Of a stretch of DNA of 64,000 nt, positions 1-10,899 are shown piece by piece. The stretch spans positions 2,486,573 to 2,550,572 of the forward strand of contig NC_080168.1 of NCBI RefSeq assembly GCF_950295315.1, read 5' to 3'. How positions within the stretch are numbered: position 1 is the first letter of the stretch; the number at the start of each line of letters is the position of its first letter. The DNA is from Erinaceus europaeus (taxonomy: Eukaryota > Chordata > Mammalia > Eulipotyphla > Erinaceidae). A program made the translations under genes and the position numbers. The notes under the pieces are model-generated. The model searched no databases and was not told where the DNA came from. It saw only the letters and a program-made list of their open reading frames with translations.

Positions 1-196
1 TGTTGTCGTTGGAGAGGACAGAGAGAAATGAAAAGAGAAGGAGAAGACAGAGGAGGAGAGAAAGACAGACACCTGCAGACCTGCTTCACTGCTTGTGAGG
101 CTACCCCCCTGCAGGTGGGGAGCCAGGGGCTTGAACCCAGATCCTTAGGCTGGTCCTTGCACTTCTGCGCTTAACCCGCTGTGCTACCTTCTGATC
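1..196 (-). repeat. SINE-A, cut by the window edge
   Basis: Antisense tRNA-derived SINE. Reading the minus strand, the head with the promoter B-box region (plus strand GGCTTGAACCC at about 129-139) lies near 196, and the CT-rich body runs to base 1 (GGACAGAGAGAAATG). The 3' tail lies outside the window. Divergence is moderate. Confidence 0.9.
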
Positions 197-429
197 CTCT
201 TTCTCTTTATTTCTGCGTCACGCCTATACCAATCACTATTTCAAAATGTCCTTATTTTTTAACTCTTCTTTCTCCAGGGTCTTGATGGAGGTTTTTTTTT
301 TTTTTAATTGTAAAGGGCCTTCTACATGTTGATTCAAGCTTCCGTGCTTGCCTTGCCACTATGGTATTAATGGAGCTTTGCCTGATGACTCCACCACCAT
401 TTCCCAGTCATCATATACTTTTTTGCTAC

Positions 430-590
430 AGGGTGAGAAATAGAGAGGAAGAGAGACACCTGTAGCACAGCTCCACCACTCAGTAAGATTCCTCCATGCA
501 GGCGGGGGCTGGGGGCTTGAACCTGGGTCTTCACACATGATGCTATGTGTTCCCTGTTGCTGCATCGATTGAGCTCCTCTCCTCCGGCAC
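430..590 (-). repeat. Old SINE-C-like copy
   Basis: Diverged antisense SINE. The purine-rich body (GAGAGACACCTGTAGCAC), the spaced CTCCACCACT and the B-box complement GGCTTGAACCTGGGTC are present in the usual order. Much more mutated than the SINE-A copies, so an older subfamily. Bases 197-429 hold no element I can name beyond a T-run near 291-305. Confidence 0.6.
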
Positions 591-1045
591 AATTTTTATT
601 CTATAATTTTAGACATACACACACAACACAGACTCTCTCACTCTCACACATGGCGGAAAGAGAGAAAGAATAGGAGAGACACTGAAGAGGCATTCCACCA
701 TCCATGGAGATTTCTCCTTGTCAGAAACGCTGTTTTCTTTTATTGATCGTAAATAAGAGGAGTTGTGGGCTGTGCACGTAATTAGCATACGACTGATGTC
801 AGAAACTATAGCACAGGGTGTAAACCCAAGAGGGACTGTGAGGGTGAAAGACCACTTAAGCAAGTGTCTGGCAGAAGTTCAGCCCTTTCATCTTTCACTC
901 CATTTGATTGCTGATATTATTTCCTGTCTCTTTTCCCGAGATTCGCAGGATGCCGTTTCTCCTGGGACCTCCAGAGTATTGTAGCTAGTGTTCACCCTCT
1001 TGCCTCATGGCTGGGTTCCCACTGTGGTTTTCATGTTCCTTATAA
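591..1045. other. Unassigned, possible SINE relic
   Basis: Around 640-720 the pattern AAAGAGAGAAAGAATAGGAG followed by CATTCCACCATCCATGG resembles the body of a very old antisense SINE but lacks a recognisable head. The rest (725-1045) looks unique and has no convincing coding frame. Confidence 0.3.
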
Positions 1046-1055
1046 ACCTGACATT

Positions 1056-1348
1056 AAAAAAAATTTTTTTTATTACTATTTATTTTCCCTTTTGTTACCC
1101 TTGTTGTTTTGTTGTTGTAGTTATTGTTGTTGATGTCGTTGTTGTTGGATAGGACAGAGAGAAATGAAGAGAGGAGGGGAAGACAGAGAGGGGGAGAGAA
1201 AGACACCTGCAGACCTGCTTCACCGCCTGTGAAGTGACTCCCCTGAAGGTAGGGAGCCGGGGGCTCGAACCGGGATCCTTATGCCGGTCCTTGTGCTTTG
1301 CACCACGTGCACTTAACCCACTGCGTGCGCTACCGCCCGACTCCCTGG
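1056..1348 (-). repeat. SINE-A, complete, with TSD
   Basis: Full-length antisense SINE-A: A-rich tail complement at 1056-1100, GTTGTTGTTGG spacer, CT-rich body, then the tRNA-like head ending CCGCCCGACTCCC. The 10-bp direct repeat ACCTGACATT flanks it at 1046-1055 and 1349-1358, as expected for L1-mediated insertion. Good preservation suggests a fairly recent copy. Confidence 0.93.
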
Positions 1349-1404
1349 ACCTGACATTTTTATAAACCCCAAACAAAAGCCCCCAAGTAGTATTTAAATT
1401 TTTT

Positions 1405-1505
1405 TTTTCTATACCTCTTCATGCTACCCAGAGTACTCCCATGTGGTTCTGGGAATTAGACCCACTTGGCATATGTTTTACCTACTGAGCTACCTCCCAG
1501 ACTCT
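1405..1505 (-). repeat. Old tRNA-derived SINE relic
   Basis: Contains TTCTGGGAATTAGACCC and ACTGAGCTACCTCCCAGAC, which resemble the antisense head of a SINE-D-like element (B box and start). Heavily mutated; assignment is tentative. Confidence 0.4.
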
Positions 1506-2606
1506 GATTTCTTAGTTTAAGCACTATTCCTCCATTCCTCTTCTGGCTTCATTCTCTCTCTTCTCTTCCCTGGAACCCCTGTGAAATGCCTCCAGTTACA
1601 GCAGCCATGCTATGATCGTTCAAGTTAAGTCAGAGAATTCAAGGTCAAGAGAATAGCAAAGCCCCAATGTAGCAGCCACTGTCACCATCCCGAGAGCTTC
1701 CTGCCACTGGACTTCTTCTTCTGGGAGGAAAAACAATCCTCATTTATCCACATTGGTGGTGATAAGTGGGTATATGTTCTGCGCAGCTAAACTTGGTCCC
1801 CGGGTGATACAGGGGGTTTCCAAGAGCGCAGTTGCTGCTGTGTCTTAGGTTAAAGAGTTATCTGGAGCTGGGAGGAATGTGAGCCGGGCAGGGAGGGGAG
1901 GCGGCTGAGCAGAGAGCCCTGGAGTTTCCCCATGAGCACGTCAGACTGGGCTTCTTGTCATGGTCTCAGTTCAATCTCTGGCTTAGGGCTTTATTACTGT
2001 AATGGATAACTTGGCAGAGGGATTCCCTGGGTTTTTGTGCCTTTTTGGGAATTGCATTTAATGAACAACTGCTTTGTTCATTTCCTCACTAATTTTCCAT
2101 CGCCTGCGAGAAAGGAAGCTCTGACTGAGATAATGATACCCTGCTGCCCTTAGGGCTGCACTGAGGACCTCTGTGTGCACTGGGGAAGGAGTAAGGGGAG
2201 GGAGGGGGACTGATTTTTGTGAATTGAAAATGTCACTTTGTGCACAGGCAGTCATTCTGAGTCAGGACAAAAAACACACATGAAAACCAGAAGCGTGGCT
2301 GGTCTGGTTCTTGTCTTGTTCCTGACAAACGCTCACAACAATGTTTTCACTGTGCTCAAGTCATCAGTGTGCCAGTGTCGTCTGAAGATGAAGTGTCTGC
2401 TCGGGATTCCTCAAGGGCTTCTCGTTGGGGTCTCCTTGTTGGGGTGAGCAGTGCTACTGCAGGGGGAGGGGCTTTGCACTTGCCGCTGGCTTTGGGGGTT
2501 CTCATGAACGCCCCCATGACCTTGAACACAGATGGAGAGACAGATTGCTAGTACTGGTGGGACTTCTAGGTACAGTGGGTCAAAACTTCTCATGTGAAGA
2601 GCAGAC
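1506..2606. other. Unassigned unique DNA
   Basis: About 1.1 kb without a repeat I recognise. The reading frames here are short and overlap on both strands with no splice-site or protein-family support. Treated as unique non-coding sequence. Confidence 0.5.
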
Positions 2607-2607
2607 A

Positions 2608-2638
<31 letters not shown>

Positions 2639-2648
2639 TCCTCTCTCT
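2607..2648. repeat. (CT)n simple repeat
   Basis: Nearly pure CT dinucleotide run at the 3' end of the adjoining antisense SINE-B; it probably grew from that element's tail. Confidence 0.9.
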
Positions 2649-2920
2649 GTCTCCAGGGTTATTGCTGGGACTCGGTGCTAGCACTACCAATCCACTGTTC
2701 CTGGCAGCCATTTTTTCCCCCTATTATATTAGATAGGACAGAGAGAAATTGAAAGGGGAAGGGGAGGAAGAGAGGGAGAGAGAAAGACACCCACAGACCT
2801 GCTTTACTTGTGGGGCATCCCCCTACATGTAGAGAACCGGGGCTCGAACCTGGATCCTTGCATGGGCCCTTACACTCTGTACTATGTACATTTAACTAGG
2901 CGTACCATCCCCACCATTGC
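2649..2920 (-). repeat. SINE-B, complete
   Basis: Antisense SINE-B. Its 3' signature appears first as CTCCAGGGTTATTGCTGGGA and CTGGCAGCCATTTTTT, then the purine-rich body, then CTCGAACCTGGATCC (B-box complement). The head is moderately decayed. The unique flank 2921-3340 carries a short GT/G run near 3265-3293. Confidence 0.88.
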
Positions 2921-3589
2921 CCTCTCCACCCCCAGAAATATCTCTCAGGATTCAGTCTCAGCCTCTCTCAGGGCAGAGCCAGAGACTCTTCATTGTCTAT
3001 TTTACTGTTCTGCTTAACAGTGTGACGCAAAAGGCAAGTCAGAGATCAGACAGTGCTGTGACCTAAAACCTGATCTCTATCCATTCTGAGAACCGGGTTC
3101 TGTCCTAGTTCTGCCATTGATATGCTCGGACTTCTCTGAGTCTTGATCTCATTAATCTCTGCAATCACCCAGTTCTAGCATCTACCATTCCTGTGTACTG
3201 GACAAGCACGGGCAACTCAGAGGCAGCCAGTTGTAAACGTTCCTGTCTCGATCATGGAGCCAGGTGTGTGTATGTGTGTGTGTGTGGGGGGGGATTCTGA
3301 AGGGTAGTGGCTACCAGGGGTATGTTTTCTTCCTGGTGAGCTTTTTTTCTTTCATTTTTTTTCTTTATTAGGGGATTAACGTTTTACATTCCACAGTAAA
3401 TACAATAGTTTGTACCTATATAATTTTTCTCAGTTTTCTACATAACAATACAACCCCCACTAGATCCTCTGTCATCCTGTTTCAGGACCTGTATTCTCCC
3501 CCCTCACCCCAGAGTCTTTTACTTTATTTTAATGCAATCCACCAACTGCAGTTCAAGTTCTGCTTAGTGTTTCTCTCTGATCTTGTTTT

Positions 3590-3925
3590 TCAGCGTCTGC
3601 CTGAGAGTGAGATCATCCCATATTCATCCTTCTGTTTCTGACTTATTTCACTTAACATGATTTCTTCAAGCTTCATCCAAGATGGGCTGAAAACAGTGAA
3701 ATCACCATTTTTAATAACTGAGTAGTATTCCATTGTGTATATAGACCACAACTTGCTCAGCCACCCATCTGCTGTTGGACACCTGGGTTGCTTCCAAGTT
3801 TTGGCTACTATAAATCTTGCTGCTATGAACATAGGCATACATGATTTTTTTTTTTTGGTGGTTATATTTGGTTCCTTAGGAGATATCTCCAGGAGATGAA
3901 TTGCAGGATCATAGGGCAGGTCCAT
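3590..3925 (-). pseudogene. L1 ORF2 C-terminal fragment
   Basis: 111-codon open stretch with the typical L1 ORF2 end: MFIAARFIVAKTWKQPRCP, then a segment with IYTMEYYSVIKN, then MKLEEIMLSEISQKQKDEYG. These are hallmarks of the ORF2p C-terminal region downstream of the reverse transcriptase. The start codon is only the first in-frame Met, not a real initiator. It is part of the larger dead L1 and codes for nothing complete. Confidence 0.92.
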
Positions 3926-4371
3926 TTCTAGCCTTCTGAGAGTTCTCCAGACTGTTCTTCACAGGGGTTGGACCAATTTATATTCCCACCAGCAGAGCAG
4001 GAGGGTTCCTTTGTCCCCAAAACCTCTTCAGCATTTGTTGCTGCTATCTTTTCTGATGTATGACATTCTCACAGGAGTGAAATGGTATATCATTGTTGTC
4101 TTTATTTGCATTTCTCTGACCATCAGTGACTTGGAGCATTTTTCCATATGTATGTCGGCCTTTCAGATCTCTTCTATGGTGAATATTTTGTTCATATCCT
4201 CTCCCTATTTTTGGACAGAGTCATTGTTTTCTTGTTGAATTTGGCAAGCACCTTATATATTTTGGTTATTAACCTCTTGTCTGATGTATGGCATATGAAG
4301 ATCTTCTCCCAGTCTGTGAGGGGTCTCTTTGTTTGGGTAGTGGTTTCTTTTGCTGTACAGTAGCTTTTTAA

Positions 4372-4664
4372 AATTTTTTTATTTTAAATATTTATTTTAT
4401 TTATTTATTCCCTTTTGTTGCCCTTGTTGGTTTATTGTTGTAGTTATTATTGTTGTTGTTGTTGTTGGATAGGACAGAGAGAAATGGAGAGAGGAGGGGA
4501 AGACAGAGAGGGGGAGAGAAAGATAGACACCTGCAGACCTGCTTCACCGCCTGTGAAGCGACTCCCCTGCAGGTTGGAAGCGGGGGGCCCGAACCGGGAT
4601 CCTTATGCCAGTCCTTGTGCTTTGCGCCACCTGCGCTTAACCCGCTGCGCTACAGCCCGACTCC
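4372..4664 (-). repeat. SINE-A nested in L1, 18-bp TSD
   Basis: Antisense SINE-A with intact tail, CT-rich body and head (ends CGACTCC). It is flanked by a perfect 18-bp duplication TGTACAGTAGCTTTTTAA at 4354-4371 and 4665-4682. Removing the SINE and one repeat restores a continuous L1 sequence, which proves a precise insertion. Confidence 0.97.
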
Positions 4665-4715
4665 TGTACAGTAGCTTTTTAATTTGATGTAGTCCCATTG
4701 GTTTATTCTTGCCTT

Positions 4716-4899
4716 GGGTTGCATTGGATCGACCTTCTCGTGGTGCATCCCGTGAGTACCCATTCATTGGGGAAACTGACGATCCTTCCTAGCCGACTGA
4801 ATCCACATGGATCCCAGTCACTTTCAAAGCCAGCAACAAGCAGCTCTTGACAGCTTTGCTGTTGACTGGCTACGGAAGAAGGGCAAACGCTAGAAGAAG
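4716..4899 (+). mobile_element. 184-bp internally deleted RTE-like element, 11-bp TSD
   Basis: Inserted in L1 between perfect copies of ATTCTTGCCTT (4705-4715 and 4900-4910). Its last 41 bases before AAGAAG match the C-terminal codons and stop of the RTE-like copy at 36029-36355 and end identically (TAGAAGAAG). The first ~130 bp match nothing else here. An ATG at 4807 opens a 28-codon frame that runs in phase into those C-terminal codons and stops at TAG 4891-4893. This is what an element keeping its 5' leader, first codons and last codons would look like after a large internal deletion. An alternative is an unrelated SINE head that borrowed an RTE-like tail. Confidence 0.75.
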
Positions 4900-5394
4900 A
4901 TTCTTGCCTTAGTCTTCTTTGTAATTGGATTTGTTACATTGACGATGTCTTTAAAATTTAGATGGAAAAGAGTTCTGCCAATATTTTCCTCTAAGTATTT
5001 GATCGTTTCTGGTCTAGCATCCAAGTCCTTGATCTACTTGGAATTTACTTCTGTGTTTGGTGAAAAATAGTAGTTCAGTTTCATTCTTTTGCAAATTTTA
5101 ACCCAATTTTTCCAACACATTTGTTGAAGAGACTCTGCTTTCCCCGTTTAATAGTCTGGGCACCTTTGTGAAAGATTAGATGTCCATAGGTGTGGGGGCT
5201 TACTTCTGGACTCTCAGTTCTATACCACTGGTCAGTGTGTCTATTTATGTTCTACTACCAAGCAGTTTTGATGACAATGACCCTGTAATACAGTTTGAGA
5301 TCTGGGAGTGTGATGCCTCTGGTTCTGTTCGTTCTTCTCAAGATTGTTTTGGCAATACTAGGTCTTTTCTGGTTCCAGATAAACATTTGTGCCT

Positions 5395-5415
5395 TTTGTT
5401 CTATTCTCCTAAAAA
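5395..5415 (-). other. L1 ORF2 internal deletion junction
   Basis: Left of here the antisense L1 corresponds to the ORF2 region downstream of the reverse transcriptase; right of here (CATTCCTGAGAAGGTTTTTA onward) it corresponds to the linker upstream of it. By comparison with the known order of mammalian L1 ORF2, roughly 1.5 kb coding for most of the RT domain is absent. The exact breakpoint cannot be fixed by eye. Confidence 0.65.
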
Positions 5416-6426
5416 TATATTTTCATTCCTGAGAAGGTTTTTAGTAACTGTTTTAATTTACTTGGCTGTGATGGGCCTGTTCATATTTTTTAGTGCCACT
5501 TTATTTAATTTTGGAAGTTTGTAGGTATCTAGGTTCCATTTCTTCCAGGTTCTCGAGCTTGGTGGCATACAGTTGTTCATAGAAGCCTCATGTGATATGT
5601 TGAATTTCTGTGGTGCTATCTCCTCTTTCATTTACAATCTGATTTATTTGGGTCTTCTCCCTTTATTGTTGTGTGAGTCTGGCTAAAGGTTTGCCAATTT
5701 TGTTTATTTTTTTCAAAGAACCAACATTGACTTTTGTTGATCTTTCATATGGTTTTCTTGTTTTCAATGCTATTTATTTCTGCCCTAACTTTAGTTCTTT
5801 CAGTCCTTCTGGTTGCTTTATGGTTCTTTTGTTCTTCTTCTAGGTCTTTAAGGTGTGCAATCAGGTTTTTTATTTGAGGTTTTCCTTATTTCCTAATGTG
5901 TGCTTGTACGGCTATGAACATCCGTCTCAGTACTGCCTTAGCTGTGTCCCAAATATTTTGATAGCTTGTGTCTTCATTTTCATTGAACTATGAAAATATT
6001 TGAATTTCTTCCTTAATTTCCTCTTTGACTCAGTAGTTGTTAAGTAGTGTACTGTTGAGTTTCCACATTTTGGGGAGTTTTACTAATTTTTTGTTTATTG
6101 TTCAGTGTGAATTTAATGCTACTGTGGTCTGAGGAGATGCTTGAGATGATTTCAATGCTCTTGAATTTTCTGACACTGTCTTTGTGGCCTAACATATGGT
6201 CTATCCTTGAGAATTACCCATGTGGACTTGAATAGAATGTGTATTCCAGTTCCTTGGGCTGAATGACTCTGAAAATGTCCAGTAGTTCTAGTTTATCTAT
6301 CTCTTCATTTAATTCCCTCATTTCTTTATTTATTTGCCACCTGGATAATTTGTCAATCTGAGAGAGTGTGATGTTGAAGTCCTCTACTATTACTGTGTTG
6401 CTGTTAATATATTGATGTCACTCTTT

Positions 6427-7281
6427 TTTTTATCTATTTACTTTTTTTAAAATTTTAAACTCAATTAAAAAAAAATTTCTTTAAAAAAATTTTTTTATTT
6501 AAGAAAGTATTAATTAACAAAACCATAGGGTAGGAGGGGTACAATTCCACACAATTCCCACCACCCATTCTCCATATCCCACCCCCTCCCTTGATAGTTT
6601 TCCCATTCTCTATCCCTCTGGGAGCATGGACCCAGGGTCATTGTGGGTTGCAGAAGGTAGAAGGTCTGGCTTCTGTAATTGCTTCCCCGCTGAACATGGG
6701 CATTGACTGGTCGGTCCATACTCCCAGTCTGCCTCTCTCTTTGCCTAGTAGGGTGGGTCTCTGGGGAAGCGGAGCTCCAGGACACATTGGTGGGGTCTTC
6801 AGTCCAGGGAAGCCTAGCCGGCATCCTGATGACATCCTGTATGCCTCTCCCAATCCATATCAAATAATATTGTATCTGCCGATCACAACCTAACCAACAC
6901 AACGATTGCACCTCAACATGCTTCACTTCAGACTGTGTCCAGAGACTACCCGTGTGGAATGACAACCCTTCAGCTTCATTACTCGGGTGAGACCTTTCCT
7001 TTCATAGTACACTCTAATTCCATCTCAGGTGGTTCACTTTCTAACAAAGTCCCAAAACCTAGATATACACCAGTTTCTGTGAGAGAGAGCATATGTTCAC
7101 ACGTATCCGTAAACTACTGCAAAGTATATACCTGAAAGCAGAAGTGCACTAGAGTTTGCAGTGAGTATCCCCTAACACTTCCTCTCCACTGTTCTAAGCT
7201 TTGGGTCCATGATTGCTCAACAACTTGTTTGGCTTCGTATGTTAACTCTCTTTTCAGTCACCAGGTTCCAGATGTCATCAG
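6427..7281 (-). mobile_element. Family X copy with inverted 5' half, 13-bp TSD
   Basis: Inserted in the endonuclease part of the L1 between GATGTCACTCTTT at 6414-6426 and 7282-7294. Bases 6427-6835 are the 3' half of family X in antisense (tail first, then ACAATTCCCACCACCC, then the body to GGCATCCTGATGACATC). Bases 6836-7281 are the 5' half in sense orientation, ending CCAGATGTCATCA, as seen in order in the copy at 29323-29845. The head-to-head arrangement is the signature of twin priming by L1 machinery. Confidence 0.85.
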
Positions 7282-7285
7282 GATG

Positions 7286-7516
7286 TCACTCTTTCAGTAG
7301 ATGTTTGATGTATTTAGATGGCCTCTCATTGGGTGCATAGATGTTAATAATTGTTAAGTCCTCTTGGTTGACTGATCCTCTGAGCATTAAGTAGTGTCTA
7401 TTCCCATATTTTAAAATTTTATTTATTTTAAGGTCTATTGTGTCAGTTATGAGAATAGCCGTTCCTGCCCTTTTCTGTGGACCTTTGGGTTGTATGATAG
7501 TTTTCCATCCTTTCAC
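7286..7516 (-). pseudogene. L1 ORF2 endonuclease-domain fragment
   Basis: 76-codon stretch with RAGTAILITDTIDLKINKI and LTIINIYAPNERPSKYI, matching the N-terminal apurinic-like endonuclease domain of L1 ORF2p (the NIYAPN motif is diagnostic). The rest of the domain is interrupted by the family X insertion immediately to the left. Non-functional. Confidence 0.9.
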
Positions 7517-8225
7517 TTGGATTCTGTGTTTGTCTTGTTGAGTCAGGTGGCGTACCTGCTGAGAGCATATGGTTGGGTTGTGTTCTCTGATCTCTCTACT
7601 CTGTGCCTTTTAATAGGTGAATTAAGACCATTGACATTTATTGATATTATAGATTAAAGATATCTTAATGTCATTATTGTAGTTTTTACAGTGTTCTGAA
7701 ATATGGCATATTTATGGTGGTCTGACTGTTTATAGAAGACATTTCAGAACTTCTTTCAGGGCAGGATTGGTGATAATTGATTCCTTCAACTGTTGCTTGT
7801 CTGTGAAGGTTTTGATGCCTCCATCTGGTCTGAATGACAGGCTAGCGGGACACAGTAGTCTTGGCTGAAAGCCTTTCTCATTGAACACTCAATAGATATC
7901 TTCCCATTCCCTTCTGGCCTTTAGTGTTTGTGAGGAGAAATCTGCTGCTAATTTTTCCTCTGTAAGTGACTATTTGCTTTTGTCCTGCAGCCTTGAGGAT
8001 CCTTTCTTAATCCTTATTCCTTTCCATTCTAAATTTGATGTGCCCTGGTGTCTTTAAGTCTGGGTTAATTCTGTTTGGGACCCTCTGGGCTTCTTGAACC
8101 TTTATGTCTTTGATGTTGTCTAGACTAGAGAAGTTCTCAGCTATTATGTCCCATAGAATGCTTTCTTCCCCTCCCTCTCTTCTTCCTCTGGTAAGCCAAT
8201 AATGCGTATATTATTTCTTTTGAAG

Positions 8226-8618
8226 TCATCCCATATGTCTACTGTTGCTTTCAGTATTTCCTAATCTTTTTTTGAGATCTCTTACTTCTTTCCTAGTTTT
8301 CTCTAATTCATCCTTGATCTTGCTAATTCTGTTTTCTGCCCCATTTGTTCTATTCTCACTCCCCTCTACTGTTTTCTGTAGCTCATCTATTTTGTTACCC
8401 TGTTCTGATACTGTTTTAGCTTGTTCAGCTAGTTGTGTTCTTAGCTCAGCTATCTCAGCTTTCACCTCTCTAATTACCTCATAATAGTGTTTTTGTTTTT
8501 CAGTCTCATTTGTTGTTTCCTCATTTCTGATGACTTTACTTTCAAACTCTTTCCTCACTCCTATGACTAATTCCTCAATTAGTGTTTGGATGCTGATGTC
8601 ATTCTTCTGTGATTCCAC
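8226..8618 (-). pseudogene. L1 ORF1 coiled-coil fragment
   Basis: 130-codon open stretch rich in E, K and Q with heptad-like spacing (AEIAELRTQLAEQAKTVSEQ; SKIKDELEKTRKEVRDLKKR), ending NTESNSRHMG. This fits the coiled-coil segment of the L1 ORF1 RNA-binding protein, which forms trimers. Its position between the ORF2 endonuclease and the 5' UTR agrees. No RNA-recognition or C-terminal domain is intact, so it is a relic. Confidence 0.85.
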
Positions 8619-8644
8619 ATCCAGGGAGCGTTTAGCTGGGCTTT

Positions 8645-9830
8645 TTCCTGGTTCATTTCTCCAATATTTCTTCTTGTTGGTCTAATCTTTTTATATAGTA
8701 TTTTATGAGGTCCCTCTCAGCACTTTTCAATCTACTGACTACTCTTGCCTGAATTGACTTGTGTCTGAGCAAGGTACTTAAAGAGTTCACAGTTGTGGAA
8801 ATTTACAGTTGTTTCAATGCTATCTCAATCCCTGAGTTGAAGCACAGTGACGGATAAAGCCTCTTTTGTTCTTTTTCTTCCCTATAGGCTATGGTGGAGG
8901 GCTTTTTAACTATAAATAGGCTTTTTAGCTTAATCACTCACTCCTGACCAAGAGATAAATCATGGTTATGGAGAGTTAGCACAGTCTTTATGCCAAGAGA
9001 CTCCCATGCCCTGAGGATCTAAAGCCCTGAGTTCATTTCAGCTGCTCTGCCAGCAGCTAGAACCAAGGTGGGCAGCACTACTTGACTCTATGATTTTCCA
9101 GATAAACCCTGTTTATACTCTGTGGGGTTTGCAGGAATTATTCACTGTGTCTCCCAATTCATCAGGAGAACAATGTGGAAAGGCTCCCACTATACAGCCC
9201 CACCTTTAGTCCACTGGGATGTAGGTCTCATCCTGAGTTTTCTGGCCAGTTCTCTGCCCCCCCAGTGTCAGCATGGGGCCTCCTGGCTGTTGTTCCAGCC
9301 CCTGAGGAGCAGTAGCAATGGAGACTCACATTTGCATTTGGTGAGCCTTAGAGAATCCTCTCCTCCCCTCAGCAGTCTTTTGTTGGTGAAAGAGACTGGA
9401 GGTGCGGCTCCAACAGGCAAACTGCTGGACTACAGCCACTTGGGAGTAGATATAGGTTTCAGCCCCAGGAATCTTTCCTAAGCTCCTCTCTGTCCACAAC
9501 TCCCATGTATTTGCACTCACTGGTGATTTGGTGGGCTCCCAAAATAGTTCTGGTATTGTCTTGTTGTGGTCCCAGGTGATCTCCTTTGATATTCCTAGTT
9601 GACCAGGGAGAGGAGAGGAGAGTAGAGAAATGAAGCAGCTGCTACTCTGTAGCCCTTTCTCTGGAAGTCCCCTGGTGTGTTTCTGTATAGCTGCCAGATG
9701 GTGAACAGGAATCTTCATCTGTGATTCTCCTCAAGACTTACAGCTTCTGCCCTGTCACTTATCCATCACTCCACTGACAGAAGCACCTCCCTTAGAGGAC
9801 AGGAAATACACTCCTGCTCCAGAGGGAGGG
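8645..9830 (-). repeat. L1 5'UTR-like region
   Basis: Continues directly upstream (in L1 sense) of ORF1. It shares a long colinear resemblance with 41480-42440, including CTGTTGTTCCAGCCCCTGAGG and GGTGATCTCCTTTGATATTC versus related strings there. Moderately GC-rich, as L1 promoters often are. The right boundary is a guess. Confidence 0.6.
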
Positions 9831-10351
9831 GGGATGTGAATGTTCACTGAGCAATGATCCAGGGTCCAGTCTCAGACTCAACAGATCTTTGGAGACTTCA
9901 TGAGATAACGAGAGGCATTAAGCATGGAGCCAGATGCCGTCACTCATTAAGTGTTGGCTGCTCTTCCTTCAGCTGCTGTTGCTACAGGTGTCTTCCTGAC
10001 CACTGCACTCCTGGCCCCCCAGCCTGCAGGGATGGGGTTCTAGATGGGATGTGCTGAGCTTCTCAGCACCTAGCTGGCAGGAGAGTCAGATTTCCACCTC
10101 TTTCGCCCCAGCCTGCTGGTTTCTCTCCTTTCAACTCAAATGGGGCAGTAGGAGCTTCATGGTGATGTTGACTTACTGCTTTAGATTCCTATTAGACATA
10201 AAGCACGTTCATGCCCACCCTTATGTGACTCCCTGGATCACCCTGTGACATAAAAAGAGAACCCACTGCCATTTGTAGGCAAAGGTGCAGGGCAGGTTCA
10301 ATTCCAGGTGGATCTTTGACATCTAGCCTGGAGCTCAAAATGCAAAGTGTC

Positions 10352-10394
<43 letters not shown>

Positions 10395-10899
10395 TGAAGG
10401 CATTCATTGAGGTATGTAGGACAGACTGGACCATAAAGAACTTGAGTGTCAACATTTTTTTCTCATTCATCCATTCGTTCACTTCTTGAATGTACAGACA
10501 CCTGGAACTCTGCTTAAATGCTCCATAAGGATGTGATGTATGCTGAGCTGTGTGCTGTAAGAAATGTCTCTCCAATGCTTTTCTCAGTCACACCTTACAC
10601 AGATAAACATCAATAGCACTGGTTTGGGGAAAATCTTACAATAGCTTTAGAATCTCTCTTGTGGAAGATCATAGTTCTGTTACAGAGATCAGTGTGACAA
10701 AACAAGATTCTGTAGAGTCGCTTGATGCTGAGGCTCAATGCTGGCCGATGAGGTGTGTGGAACATGGGCTGAAGAGATACAGCGCCTCTTCAAGCTACAG
10801 CAGCCGGTGAGGCCCCATTAAAGGATGCTAATATTCGACTTTCTGAGTTTGGGGGTGAAGCTGGTGAGTGTCCCTGAACTTAATTTTCTTAAAATATTA
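9831..10899. other. Unassigned, with (GT)n
   Basis: No named element recognised; the left part could still be L1 5' sequence. A (GT)n microsatellite lies at about 10355-10393. The open frames crossing it translate the repeat and have no family resemblance. Confidence 0.4.

Larger units (their letters stand above)
3342..9830 (-). mobile_element. LINE-1, antisense, internally deleted, with nested insertions
   Basis: One L1 read from its 3' end (left) to its 5' UTR (right): 3' UTR 3342-3590, ORF2 C-terminus 3590-3925 and onward, ORF2 linker and endonuclease to about 7525, ORF1 to about 8620, 5'UTR-like sequence to about 9830. It is interrupted by a SINE-A (4372-4664), an RTE-like element (4716-4899) and a family X copy (6427-7281), each with a TSD, so the L1 is older than all three. 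The reverse-transcriptase core of ORF2 appears to be missing at about 5405. Frames are broken throughout and the copy is dead. The 5' boundary is uncertain. Confidence 0.88.

Noticed and set aside
6510..6965. 151-codon minus-strand frame in the L1/X region
   Set aside because: It runs across the inversion junction of a family X insertion, so it cannot be an original gene; similar short frames in other X copies are not kept open.
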